A stretch of 64,000 nt of DNA. Source: Hofstenia miamia. Its lineage: Eukaryota > Xenacoelomorpha > Acoela. Under the pieces are notes generated by a model that saw only the letters and a list, made by a program, of their open reading frames with translations, had not been told where the DNA came from and did not search any database. The DNA lies in contig SCFE01000095.1 of the NCBI GenBank assembly GCA_004352715.1, positions 594,586-658,585 on the forward strand, written 5' to 3'. Below are positions 35,818-48,360 of this stretch, piece by piece (positions within the stretch are counted from its first letter, which is position 1; the number at the start of each line of letters is the position of its first letter). The translations under genes and the position numbers were made by a program.

Positions 35818-36220
35818 AGGGATGGCATCCGGATAGTGAATTTAATATAGAGGATGCCGGATAATTCCCTATAATTTTACTGTAGGATACCGGATAATAT
35901 ATTGTTCAATTATTACTGAAGAACAACCTCATTTCTCAATTAATTTCCCACTTTTGAAGAAAGCTGTCTGCATATTTTTAGCATCGCCATAATCAAGTGT
36001 CCGAAGTGAACGATTATTCAGCATACTTTGAAATGTATTGTCAAGTCAACGAAATAGCCTAAAGCCTGATATGTCAGAAAAACTTATTTTGTTGCATGAC
36101 AACTTTCGAATTATGGAAAAAAATATAGTTTTTTCCCCAAAATATTGCACATATGTTATCCGGTAAAATCCAGTGCGCAACTTAAATCTTACAGGATACC
36201 GAATTCCGGTAAATCCCAAA
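35818..36220. mobile_element. non-autonomous hAT-like element with CCGGATA subterminal repeats (~403 bp)
   Basis: An exact 9-bp direct repeat, ATTGATTTT, flanks the unit (35809-35817 and 36221-36229). The ends AGGGATGGCATCCGG and, read inward from the right, TTTTGGGATTTACCGG are similar after a small offset. Several GGATACCGG / ATCCGGTA words cluster at both ends: at least three at the left and two at the right. The interior is plain AT-rich DNA with no coding capacity. Confidence 0.68.
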
Positions 36221-36229
36221 ATTGATTTT

Positions 36230-37231
36230 TATGTTAAGAATATAATACTCAGCAAGATATTAAAAAAATAAGCACAAGTATGATAAAAGGCATTTTAAGG
36301 GTTTATTTTTGCAAGATTCCGACAGTTGTTGGAGGCCTTCACGATGTTGCTCATCGTTCAATTTGTTCACCATTGAAATCCCTCCCCATTACTAAATTTG
36401 TCGACGCTCTTAGCTATAATTAGGGAAATGAAAATGTAACCTATAAAATTCTAAAATGTAACCCAACAATCTGAAAAAGTGAATTTATGTAGCAAATACG
36501 TAAAATTCCCTGTTCAAATGTAAGACTAGTGTGATAAAAGTTAGTTTGTGCTCTCAGGAAAAAATAATCAATCTTTGGAAAAACGTTTTCCAGCAGGACG
36601 AAGCAATTTTCTACAAGAGACATTGGATTACATTTCTGCAAGTATTGATATATGCTTCGAGAAAACTCTCTTAGAACATACTTGTAAATAATATAATTTT
36701 CGTATAATTTCTTATCCAAATGAGCAAATATATCTGATCTTGGATTCTACACATTTTTAGAAATGCAATTTGATGAATGTCTAAGCTAAGTTCCAAATAT
36801 AAAACTGCAACCAAATGTTCCCTTAAAGCAAAATGTGACATATTGTAGCAGAATAGAACAGATAATCAATGATCTTGAATGTCCTTAAATATGTTTATAG
36901 CATGTTTCACACAATGTTGCTTAAAAAAACAAAAAGTAGCCACATAGCATTTTTTAGTTGCCCTTGTTATAATACACGTTTCCATTACAAGGGGCTATGA
37001 GCCATTATAGTATTATGCTGCTTGTATATCAGCAAAATCTCAAACTGATAACTAAATGCCAATAATTAGGTCATTTCATATAGATCAACTCAGAAGTGAA
37101 GAACCTAACAAGAAAATAATAGTAGTTTCTATTAACATTGAATAGGCAAGATAGAATATAGTGCAGGAAAGCCAATCNGATGTGTTCTTTCGAGTGTTAT
37201 AATATTTTTAAACTTCATATATGTATATATA
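36230..37231. other. AT-rich DNA, no gene seen
   Basis: A 92-codon minus frame (36441-36719) has no motif. A single N lies at 37178. Confidence 0.45.
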
Positions 37232-37262
37232 CAGGGTGACCACAAAAACAATTCTCGATTAA
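37232..37262. mobile_element. solo Tc1/mariner-type terminal repeat
   Basis: CAGGGTGACCACAAAAACAA starts directly after a TA. This is the typical form of a TA-target transposon end, but no matching right end or transposase follows before the (TA)n at 37449. Confidence 0.4.
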
Positions 37263-37446
37263 AATGTGTTTAAAATAAAGAAAAGCTAATATTTCAGTAA
37301 TTTTATTAACTGCACTAGGGGTAGACGAATAAATTTTCATGAGGTGTTGGTTGGTATCATAGACACTCAATGTGTGGTACATTTGTTTTCTAGCTCAATA
37401 TTCATTTCAATATTGATTTTATGCTTATTAGAAATTGAGGAAATTG

Positions 37447-37448
<2 letters not shown>

Positions 37449-37479
<31 letters not shown>
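37449..37479. repeat. (TA)n microsatellite
   Basis: 31-bp alternating AT tract immediately before the inverted-repeat cluster at 37483. Confidence 0.95.
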
Positions 37480-37482
<3 letters not shown>

Positions 37483-37483
<1 letters not shown>

Positions 37484-37555
37484 TATGTCGCTATGTACCT
37501 ACAAATTTCAAAAAAGTGTACAGAGCGACATATCAGGGCGTACATAGCGACATAT
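37483..37555. repeat. 16-bp inverted repeat with a third partial copy
   Basis: ATATGTCGCTATGTAC (37483-37498) is the exact reverse complement of GTACATAGCGACATAT (37540-37555). A third copy with two changes, GTACAGAGCGACATAT, lies between them at 37518-37533. Transcribed, the outer pair could form a hairpin with a 41-nt loop. Confidence 0.9.
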
Positions 37556-40350
37556 GAAAAAAATGAGTATAAATCTGCAAAAAAATTGCTGCATGACATT
37601 GGTTGGTTTTGAATCGCTATATTAATTAAAATTCGAACTATGTTTGTGCAATACACTCTATGTTAACCAACTTCTGGCTGAATTATTCACTACATTGTTG
37701 AGTAATTATAAAGCTATAATTAGGCTGCCATTTTCAATAAAATTTGTGTTTGTTCCAAAACAGAGTTTCAAATAGTAATCTGTACATCCATTGAGATCAC
37801 TGTGGACGTGATTATCATATCATTACATTTTTTGGCAGCGAAGCTTGGTCTGGTTTAACAATGTCGACTACTTTCCAGCTCTGGAAATAATACTTGAAGA
37901 ATCGAATTAATGTTAAAAAGCCAGATACATTACTCGTTTCTAAATAAAAATATTGTTCTCAAAACATGCATTTTTTGCTGAAATGTATTTGAATACTAAC
38001 TGAAACTAAATTTCAAATATAGTGTAAGAAGAAAATAATTGCGTACCACCCGCTTGAAAAAATTAGATTTCATTAAGCGTATAATGTAATTACTATGGTG
38101 AAAATTAAATTACAAATCGCAGCAAACAGAAGGCTTTCATCTACTAAATAACTCTTTATAGAAAGTTGTAGAATAGATTAGGAAAAAGACAAGTTAAATT
38201 CGGTGTTTTATAAAGGATTCTCCAAAAGCTTAAGACGTCAAAAGTCAAAGCATCAAAGCTTTCCACAGCATAAGAAAAGGCTATGCAACGACGCAGTACT
38301 ACAATAATTTGAAGTAGCAACGCGCGATAAACTAAAACTAAGTCAATATGTTTACCACAAAATTCGTAGCTTATTGTCTAAATTTGTTTGGTGTGAAGCA
38401 TATTAATTGCGAATTAGTAACACATACTGAAATCGTCTCCAGAGAATGGCTGTATGCATTGGCTGAATAAAATTTGATTGCATCGGGGAAAAGAAAATTA
38501 GAGGTTATTTTCAAAGGATGATTGCTTGCACCTCCCAAATTACACCAGTAATAGTTAAATTAATTTGGTCGAATGGGAAGTATTTATAATATTGTGATCC
38601 AATTTATGAGCGACTCTGATATATGGCTTACTGTAATAGAATTCAGGAAATTTGTTTAAACATTAGGTAAAGCCGTTAAGAAGATAAACTTTAAGCTGTC
38701 ATGGTGTAGGATTAGATTAAAACGTTATTTATTAATTCAATTTTAAGCACAATTGGGTGGTATAATTTGCATGCATATACATATATATTAAATGGTTACC
38801 ATCATTATTATCGTCGAATGATGTGATAAGAGAACTGTCTTCGTCACAAACGTCCATCAACTGAAACAAAACTGGTTAATAGAACAATATGAACTCGTAT
38901 ATTTCTAATTTCAAGAATATAATATACAACACCTGATCCTATACAAGGCAACGATGTATAACTAATTCGAATTTTCACTATTTTTAAACAAGTTTGTATT
39001 AAAACTTTCTGGAACTGATAATAGTAAACTTACAGACAAAGTCACAATACGTATACGTATTATGAGACTAGTTATATGAACAATAATTTAATATTGTGTA
39101 AATTTAATTTTGAGGCAATAAAGATGCGGTAGTGTTTTGCTCTATAATATATAATGACTTAAAAACGGTGTATTCTCGTTTTTTGGAGTGTGAGGAATTT
39201 TGTGGTTGTTTACCACACCTGTGCACACTTCAGTCAAAGGAAAAACAGGTCTTAGCTAATATAAACAACTGAAATTAACAAAGCGTTCACGTAAAAGTTT
39301 TTTTAATCTCAAGATTTTCTAACTACATTAAATTGATGAACTCCGCAAATCTACGATTTAGCAAGTTGTAAAATTAGGAAACGAAAATCAGGGATATCTT
39401 TAAAATGAGCTTGTCAGTTAATTAACTAGTAAAATGTTTAAATAAACGTTATTCAATAAATTAGTAGGAAGATAAACTAATTTACTTAATTATCAATTGA
39501 TTAATTCCTTGCAGTTGATAAAAAGCCGCGCAAAATGGTTACGCATCCTTAAAGTCAATTGGTTCTTGGAAGTCAATATTTAGTTTTGAAAATTTGTAAA
39601 ATAAATTCCATTGGCAACTGCCGGTTAAAACTTTGGAATTTAAGAACTACTTTGTGGGCAAATATTGTTAAATATATTGGTTTCAAAAATCTAAAGCCAG
39701 TGAAAAAACGTCATCTATCAGTTTAACATTACAACTCACAACCAAGAAAGAAAGAGAGAGTTCAAAGTCTTTAGATGGAGATAAAGATAGATTATTATCA
39801 ACTAATATGATACAATATCCTTTGCTAGCAAAGCGCGCTTTCATCAATCGATATCAATCAGAAGAACCAAACATGCCTACAATTTATTTCCACCGTAGTA
39901 ATTTCAAAGAAAAAACATGGCGATCAATAGTATACATGACATACAGCTCTCATTGACGCAAATAGATTAATAATGTGAGACAAAACTAGGCATGTGTGTG
40001 TGTCATATGACGTGCTATTTAAAAGATGAGTGTTTTGTAACAGACGAAGTCATTAGCTTCAGAGCTTTTTCTAAGATATATTTTCAGTGGATACACGATA
40101 CAATGACCAGCTAAGGGCATATTTACAAAATTAATATCCCAATAAACAGGCAAACCACTTTGATCCAAACTTTCAATAAGTGTAAAATAAAAAATAGAAA
40201 TTTGTGAAAATTTCAAACCCAACTTTTAGCTTGTATTCAGAATTGGCAAAATCTTGATATTTATTATTATAATATAAATCAATCTGATAAATATAGAACA
40301 ATCAAATTAAGAAAAATTATTCAGAACAAACTTTCAAACAAAACAATGTT
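37556..40350. other. AT-rich DNA, no gene seen
   Basis: No supported open frame or repeat. Confidence 0.4.
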
Positions 40351-43300
40351 CGAAGTTATTTCGGGTTTGCAGGAACCTAGCGAAATGCAATTTAAATTGG
40401 TGCTGTGCGTCCCAATATATTTTAACCGAATTAACCAGCCCGGGCTTCTTCTTAATTTAACCGATTTTTATCCGGATCTTTAAAAATTAGTATTTGCTTG
40501 GTTACAGGTATCTATACTCCTATTCAAGTTAAAAAATAATATATTCTATTCCTATGTGGCAAAATCAAATTGGTCTATTCTTATGTGCTAACGTCAAATT
40601 TAATGAAGAAAAATATGTAGTTACTCCAAATGGGGTTGAAACAAGACTTAGAATAAGAAATTTAGAACTTGATGAATGATTTTATCTAATTGAAATATAG
40701 ATTTTCAGAAATCTCCAATTTAAAAATTTTAAACCTCATTTTGATTCTTAAGCAATTCTTACATTTTGAGTCTTGATTCTTTCAAAAAGGATTCATATAG
40801 ATAAGAGTGTAGCAAGAAAATGGTCAAACATTGTTATTTGAATCGAATATAAAAATATTCGAATTACCAAATATGAGTAAAAGCCGTATGGCAAAACGTT
40901 ACCAGGAACACTGGGTCATTAAAATCAGATTAGAAAATCTATTGTGAACATGAATACCTCAATATCCATATGACAATGGAAAAGGGTTTAAACTGTAATA
41001 TCAAAACCGGATCTAGACATAAATTTTAGCCACATCTTTGTTTCTGAGGTCCTCTAAATTTTTCATTTTAGATACACGTACTATATAACACAGCATTGTT
41101 ATCACACCAGTTCCAAAAATGTAGTATAAAGGGCAGCTAAATATATTGATGTTAAAATATTTAAGATTCTTATAAAATGTCGTTAGTTGAGGATGATATA
41201 CATTTCAATTCTTACGTAAGAAAAATTCTATAAAAATTTTAACAGATAAGTGAATAACTATAACTTGAATATGCGGTTATTATCAATAGTAACCACTGAA
41301 GCGAATAACATTTTAATCTTGGAATGACATTGACATAGTTACAAAGAAGGAAAGTCACAAATTATCCATGCTTTACCGACATCTCCAATTCCAGAATTTC
41401 AAAAACATTAATTGTATCTTAAATGAGAAAAATGCGTCTCATTTCCAAGTACGATATTCAAATACGCGAATTCAATTAAAAAGAATTCCAAAAAATGCAA
41501 CATATGTAAGTAAAAATTGTAGCTAATAATCGAGTAAAAATTTGCTTTGCTTGAAAAATGAAATAATATAAAGTCCGAACGGCAAAACTAGACCGCCAAG
41601 CTTCGACACCTATGTTCCGTTCATATTATACCGCAGCATGGGGAACGATTTTTAAACTCAAACCTAGTGCGTTATTTAAAGCCCGTTCTTTTACAAAAAA
41701 AATAAGACTCGGCCAATATTCCTGAGAAAGATTCTGTCTTAGAAACTAATCAGCTCACAAATCCTTAAATTAATAGTATTACGAAAGGGCTTGACGAACC
41801 ACTTACAATTGGTCAAAATTGGCAATTCACTACAATACAAACTTTTTAAAAGTGTATAAGTAAAAAATGTATTTTCGGAGGTATATTTATTGCTTCATTT
41901 TTCAAAATCAGAATCTAGTAGCAAACCAACTGTTAGCTCGAGTTTATAGTTATCCCTTAAAAATAAATACTATAAGTAAATGTTTTACATTTATTATTCA
42001 TGATTTATTAATTTTAGTTTCAACCGATACTAATCCAACCAAAAATTTCCCACTGAATTGTTTTGATTTCCGGGTGCAATAGCTACAGTCGAACTCTACA
42101 TTTAAAAGTTTTTTGAAATGTATACTTATAACACGTGTTGCAGGTGTTGCAGAGGCTCTGTTGTTATGGTGCTTAGGTTCAAGGAACTATCCTACATGCA
42201 AGAAACAATACTAAATTAAGAATAGATATCGAGTCCTCATGTCATTAACATCCGAGAATACTTCTCCGATTTTGATCTGTCACACAAAATCTTGCTTTCA
42301 TTGAGAAAACTAACTTTAAGAATGTTTTTAAAAATCATCTATTGTTCTTTTCTTAATTTATGAAAGCTAAAATTAGGAAATAACCACATTATTTTAAATT
42401 TTAGGGGTAATCAAAATAAAGATTTATAAATGAAATAAATGAATGAAACTATAAGTAAAATGTTTGCTTTTGGGGAGTAAATTCCACTGAAAATTAATAT
42501 GAGGTAAAAACTGAGGGGGTTGGATATCACTGATAAAAAATAATTAAAATTTAGGATTGTATAAAACTTTTAAGCGTAACTTTTCAAAAAATAGTCAGTT
42601 AGACACCAAGAATATTGAGAATTATTTGCTCATTTTATAAATTTAGTGTATAATTGACAGATTTGCTGGAAGCGAGCGAAATGTAATTAAGAAAAAGATT
42701 CTAAAAATGACTCAGACAAATGTGATTCGAAAGAGAAGCCTAATTAAGTCACTAAACACGGATATGGGAAGCCCATTGCGGATGGAAGAGCAAAAAGCTT
42801 TTCAATAGTTTCCTCAATTACCCGAAAATTGCTATAAATAATTTTAAACAAAATATTTATAAAATAAACTTAAAGATTCCACAATGCACGTTTTCGCTGT
42901 CTTAACACTAGAAAGTAAAAAAGTATCTTTATATAAAAATACATTTATTTTCAGGCTTAAAAAATGAATATATATATTTTGTTTTCTTTAAATAATTTAA
43001 CTGCGGGTAATATTGACAGTGGGTGTAAATGATGAGTATACACGCAGCAGGCTTCGTGTCAATGCCATCACATTGTGGGTTAATGATGATAATAGGAAGT
43101 GAACTTCACAGTGCCTTAAACATATTTCGCAATGTTTTCTAAATGCTTTTTTTCGAATGCATTTATGAAAAGCTTGGAAAATCATTTTTGATAGTCATTC
43201 ATGCGTACTTTCATAACTGAAATTCTTAAGAAAAACTAACAAAACTTGCCTTTGTTTAAGTGTGAGAAACAAAAAATGAATGTTGGTAAGTTTATAGCAA

Positions 43301-44640
43301 TTTAAAGTTTGCTACTATGTCTGTTTCCCACAAATTTTGAATATTTCGAAATGGTTCTGTTTACGAGCAAAAACGCATTGTTTTAAATGTTTAAAACATT
43401 TTTTTGTTAAAGAAATACTTTTTTTGCCAACTCTGACTTTAGCTGTGCATTTTGAGCAACTTCTTTACCTATTTGCAAATCGCAAATTTTATAATAATTG
43501 CGCTTGTTGTCTCTACTTTGAAGAAAAAATTGATACTGAGTAAATATATTTTTAATACTCGAAATCACTCATTTTTTCACATAACAAAATAAAAATATTC
43601 ATTTTTCAGAAAATATTTAATTAGGCTTGCTACAAACCCACTTTGATTCAATGTATGCAAATTACGACTAGAACAGCGATTACTTCTTGAGAATAAATTA
43701 ATATCTGATGTTTCAAGTGCGAAAATTATGGATAGAAACAAAATTTCCACAATTGGAAGTATATGTACCTGCTAGTGCTTTTGCTAAATGAATAAATAAG
43801 CAAATAAAAAATTCTTGAAGGACATTTTGACCTGTTGTCGCTTTCTAGTGTTAACAGATTTTTCCACTCGACATACAATTACAATTTAAGCAAAACGCAT
43901 AATAAATTTATTACTTGTCCCTTCAACATTTAGTGCTTGTAATGACACGGTGTTACTTAGATCTTGGTTTGATTTGACAGAACAGACTTAAAAAGAAAAT
44001 ATCCAAAATATGAATGTTAATATTTGTAAAACGCAACTTCATTGTCGGATTTGTCGACATTACTAAAGAAATATTTACCTGAACTAGGCTTTTCTGAACA
44101 TATACTCAAGAAAAATTTTGATCACTTAATAGTTCAGTGTTAATGAGTGTACGTTGGTTTAAAATATGAAATAGCAAATTCTTAAACAACTGGGATTATT
44201 ATGAAATGTGGGGTTACAATTTAAAACATGCTGATAACACAAAGCTAGTTGTTTTCAATTGACAAGAATAAAATATCATAGGAGACGTTTACGCAAGTTT
44301 CAGTATCACCTTGAAACGATCAATGCATTATTGCATTTGAATTTCAAAACATTATGAATCGACTGTATTTGTTGAATTTAATAAAACACTAAATATATTT
44401 ATATAAAAATATTAACATAATCTACAAGCGGAATAATATTTAAACTACAAAAATAATCTATTCTCGCTCATTCGCTGGTAAAATATGTAGGAAAATTGGA
44501 GGGCCCTGACTTGTTTTAGACTGCAAAACAGACTTGTCAACAACCTGACTTTGTAGTGAGCCTAGGCGAGCCGAACTTGAGCAATGGATTGGATATATGT
44601 ACTTATTACTTATTACACAAATTAATTAGATTCAGAGGAT
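40351..44640. other. AT-rich DNA, no gene seen
   Basis: A less AT-rich patch at about 40400-40490 has TTAACCGA and CCCGGGC words and could be an eroded repeat end, but no partner was found. Frames at 41867-42082, 42997-43185 and 43337-43543 have no motif. The 44480-44640 stretch is somewhat GC-richer and leads into a LINE. Confidence 0.4.
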
Positions 44641-44757
44641 TGTCTACTGAACGCGCCGTGGTGCGTTCCATTGAATGTATATTATACAGACTTCATCATA
44701 TCGCCCTCGAACAACTCTGAAAGACTTATCAGAGGAAGTAAAAGAGGACAAAGTCAA

Positions 44758-45470
44758 ATGAAACAAGGTTTCCCTTGTGAAATATGCCAAAACGATTGTA
44801 AAACGGATTGTCTAAAATGTAATGATTATGAAAAATGGTTCCATCCCACATGCGTGGATGTGCCAGCCGCTGGCTTTGCTCACTTGGGCAAGGTTAAGGA
44901 AATTTTCTGGAGATGTGAAGTATGCGTTATCAACGGGAACGATGTTGGAAATCCAGACAAGTTTGTGAATCAAATAAAAAACGGCTTTACCGAGCTTGCA
45001 TCCCAAATTGCTGAAATCTAACAAGAAATCAAAACATGGGAAAAACTAAAAGAGACACAGAGAACTACAAAAATTTAGAAGATCGGTTCGAGTTTCTGGA
45101 CTACCTGAGAGTACCAATTCGAACGCGTGGTTTAAAAAATCGGAAGACATCGAAGAACTCAAGAAAATCGCATCTGACATTGATCTGAAAGACTTCAAAA
45201 TAAATAGCGTTGTGAGACTCGGAAAATTCCAAGAAAACAAAGTGCGAACATTAGTTTTAGAACTACCTACACAATTAGAGGAGGAAATCTTCATATCGAC
45301 CGCCATACGTGCCAAACTGGGAAACTAACGTAACGTTTATGTTTCTCCAGATTTGACTAATGACGAAAGACAACTCGAGCGGGAAATTCTCAGAAAAACA
45401 CGTGAACTCATTGAAGGTGGTACACACCGAAAATTGATAAAATTCCAAAATCTCGCATTAAGGCCATAAG
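44758..45470 (+). pseudogene. LINE ORF1: PHD finger plus RNA-binding-like domain
   Basis: Starts at ATG 44758. The first 30-60 residues hold a PHD-like pattern: CEIC, CLKC, then WFHPTC and WRCEVC, giving the Cys/His pairs expected of a C4HC3 finger. A coiled-coil-like tail (NQIKNGFTELASQIAEI) runs to TAA at 45019-45021. Beyond the stop, shifted frames read RVSGLPEST, SVVRLGKF, and VYVSPDLTNDERQ, the signature of the RRM-like ORF1p nucleic-acid-binding domain of LINEs. Its usual role is to coat element RNA. Stops and frameshifts make it inactive here. Confidence 0.85.
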
Positions 45471-45491
45471 GTTGAAATTTGACTAGAGAGT

Positions 45492-47206
45492 ATGCCATCA
45501 ATACTCCTAATCAACGCTAGATCATTGAAAAATAAAACTGGAATATCTAAACTTGATACCGATTTATCTCACAACAAAACTGACCTGTTTGGTTACTGAA
45601 TCTTGGCTCTCGGATGAAATACCGGATGATTCCTTGGTAATATCGGGTTATCAACTCAGTTGGGCCCGTCAAACGTTGTGCCAAACATTTCTTCAGAATG
45701 TTCCGAGATGCAAATCGATAACGCCTTAGAATTATCTTAATACTTGTTTTGAAAATATGGCTTATTCAAATGCGAGCAAAGCTTACGACTGTCTGGTTGG
45801 TGTAATCGAGCACTCGTTGAATGTCACTTACCTGGCAGTGACCGGAAATTTCAATTATCCAAGTTTACCACGCTTTGAAAAATATTTCAAGAACAGCTAC
45901 AGGTCCGGATAATATCCCTTATTGGGTCTGGAAAGAAAACGCCCATGCACTTGCAGAACCCGTCACAAAACTTTTCAACCTCTCACTAGCTCTTTCCCAA
46001 GTTCCTAATCTTTTCAAACTGGCTCGAATTACACCTATATACCGAAAGTAAAGTCACCTAAAAACCCTGCTGATTATCGCCCCATATCAATAGCTTGTGT
46101 TCTATTCCGGGTCTTCGAGAGGATTTGAGTGAACAACATCATCAAGTCTCAATACAATGCATGGTTACCACGAGAGCAGCATGGGTTCAGAGAAAAAGCT
46201 TAGAGAACAACCGCCCTGCTTAGTGTTACAAACTGCATAGCAAACTACCAGGAACACGGGTTTGATTACGTTAAAGTTATTGCACTAGATCAAAGCAAAA
46301 CGTTCGACAGGTTAGAACACTACAACATTATACAATCGCTCAAAGACATCACTCCTTACCATCAACCCTTGGTACATAAATTGGGTTATTGATTTTTTGT
46401 CATAAAGACTCATCATTACGTTTGCCAATAATGAGCACTCGGAGCCACTTCCAATAAACAGAGGTGTACCTCAAGGAACGGTGTAAGGGCCAATTTTTTA
46501 CAACGTGTCCAGCTATAGTCTTACACTTGATAATATAGAGAATGTATCCTTGATCAAGTTCGCTGACGATTGTACTATAATTGTGGCAGGCAAAAACACC
46601 CAGGACAACGCCTCCCTCTCTCTTGTCAAAATAACGGACTGGTGCGCCTAAAATGGATTTCTTCTAAATGAGAACAAGACACAAACAATGGTCATAAACT
46701 TCCACCCTTTGATTTTGAAAGTGAGGCGTATCTGAAAATACTTGGTGTCTGGTTCGATCGGAAGTTAACATTCCATAAACCTGTAAACTATTTGTAAAAA
46801 AAATATCTACACTCCTGTATCTTTTGTTGAGGCTGAAAAATATGGGAAAAACAGTGCAGACATTTCCATCTTATACCGTTCATTAGGGCTCTCGTCGATT
46901 GGTTACGCAGTATCAGAATATAGGTCTGCTCCAGATTCTGTTCTGAAGAAAATAGATCTTGTACAAGCGAAGGCACTGAAGATGGGTCTCATTAGAAACG
47001 TAACCTACGTATTCAAACTCAGAAAGTTATCGGATGAACACATCTCCAATGAAATGTGTATTCCAAATAATATTATTCATTGTCTCCTACCAATACGTCC
47101 GGACTATAACTCAAACTTACGTACAAAATTCATTGGTTTCAACTGGAAGAAAGAACACAACTTGAGAATTTTTCCCGCAAGAAAACTGCGATTCTATTCA
47201 AATTAA
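45492..47206 (+). pseudogene. LINE ORF2: endonuclease and reverse transcriptase, broken
   Basis: The endonuclease start reads ILLINARSLKNKTGISKL, followed by TESWLSD; a GNFNYPS stretch corresponds to the conserved GDFN block with Asp changed to Asn. Reverse-transcriptase blocks follow in several frames: GPDNIPYWVWKENA, PADYRPISI, QHGFRE, VIALDQSKTFDRL (motif A), NRGVPQGTV (motif B) and LIKFADDCTIIV (the catalytic xADD motif C). Only about 50 codons separate the GNFN block from the start of the RT, so the C-terminal endonuclease and linker are deleted. The last stretch (46982-47206) is the C-terminal tail. Confidence 0.88.
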
Positions 47207-47256
47207 CTTTGCTTCTGTTTAATTATTATAATATCAGCTGTGTTACTGATGTTAAT

Positions 47257-47284
47257 TAATTTTTCTTTTCTTTTCTTTTCTTTT
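47257..47284. repeat. (TTTTC)n tract at the LINE 3' end
   Basis: Four to five units of TTTTC after the ORF2 tail, probably the microsatellite-like 3' terminus of the CR1-type element. Confidence 0.75.
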
Positions 47285-47285
47285 A

Positions 47286-47999
47286 TAAAACAGCAAATTT
47301 ATTCTTCTGCATTTGCTTTTCTAGGCAAAATTACATTCAATATACGTTTCTTATAGTCATATATTTAAATTTTAATCAAATAATAGGAAGAAATAAGTAA
47401 AAAAATCTGAAGGAGAGCAAGATTTCTGAAGAGCTTATCAAGCTAAAACGAGCCTGCCGAACCGAAAAAACGCAAAATCAAAACGAAACGATCCGATCAA
47501 GCCTAAAACTTTCGACTAGTAGACAGCCCTAGTGCAAAATAATGCAGATAAGGCGGATGGAAACGATTACGAAGTAATGCATTCTCAGTTAGATCGCAAA
47601 TTGCTACAGACTATAGGCAGCATTGTTTTTAAAGAAAGAACTTTGATACAAGTATTTGTACTATAAACGTAAATAAAATAATTTGTTTTAAGAAATTACT
47701 GATTTCAAGCACCTATTAAACTCAAATACACTAGAATCCACTAGATATTATATGTACTATAATAGGAATGTTAATTTTTAGTATGTTTCTGAATCTTTAC
47801 AACACGATTTTGATTGACTTTTAAAACCATTTCTACATCCTTTTTGTTAAAGGCAAAATTTGATAAAAATTCATAGAATTAGCAAAAATCCACCACACAA
47901 TGAGTTTTTTGGTATTTCAAGATGAAAAATTCGCTTGCAATAAATTTTGACAGCAGAGAAATTTTTTAAAACATACATAGGGCACCATTTGCAATAACA
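47286..47999. other. AT-rich DNA; possible hAT-like end near 47.45-47.53 kb
   Basis: Read on the minus strand, 47533-47440 gives CTAGGGCTGTCTACTAGTCG followed by GATCGGATCG and TTTTTTCGGTTCGG, the style of a hAT terminal and subterminal region. I found no partner end. Confidence 0.3.
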
Positions 48000-48360
48000 T
48001 CCTGCATCAAAGAAAGCAATATTTGCTTAACCCCAAACAACGTATTGTGTGTAAAGTCATCAAACGTTTTGTTCACATCCTCAAACAATTTTCTCCAAGC
48101 CTATTAGGACATTTGGGAATCCTGGGAGTTGGACACATCTATGGGCAAATGTGTTTCCCTGTCATGTTGAAAGTTTGCCATAAAAATTATTCCTGTATTC
48201 GAAGTACATTAAGAATAGACTTTTTTCAATTGAAACATTCAAATTCTTTACATAGACAGTGTTCACACAATAAAGCGGTCCAAACACCATTGCAGAAACA
48301 ACACTACTTTGTTTTCTGTCATAAGAATAGGCAAGGTCCGTACGGGTGTGCAAACGTGTG
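48000..48360 (-). pseudogene. possible Tc1-like transposase relic
   Basis: On the minus strand the frames give MVFGPLYCVNTVYVKN (like MVWGCFS...), then an interrupted TFNMTG / NFQHD stretch (like FQHDNDP) and, near 48045-48075, a sequence like ENLFEDVNKTF (compare ENLWEDVKK). The order and spacing fit a Tc1 transposase C-terminal half, but each block is eroded and no inverted ends were found. The plus-strand 112-codon frame here is probably its shadow. Confidence 0.4.

Larger units (their letters stand above)
44640..47285 (+). mobile_element. CR1-like LINE retrotransposon, decayed (~2.6 kb)
   Basis: The order is ORF1 with a PHD-type zinc finger and an RNA-binding-like domain, then ORF2 with an apurinic-type endonuclease and reverse transcriptase, then a short 3' region that ends in a (TTTTC)n tract at about 47257-47284. 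This layout is that of the CR1 group. The element is shorter than a full CR1 because most of the endonuclease is deleted, and both ORFs carry many stops. Confidence 0.9.
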
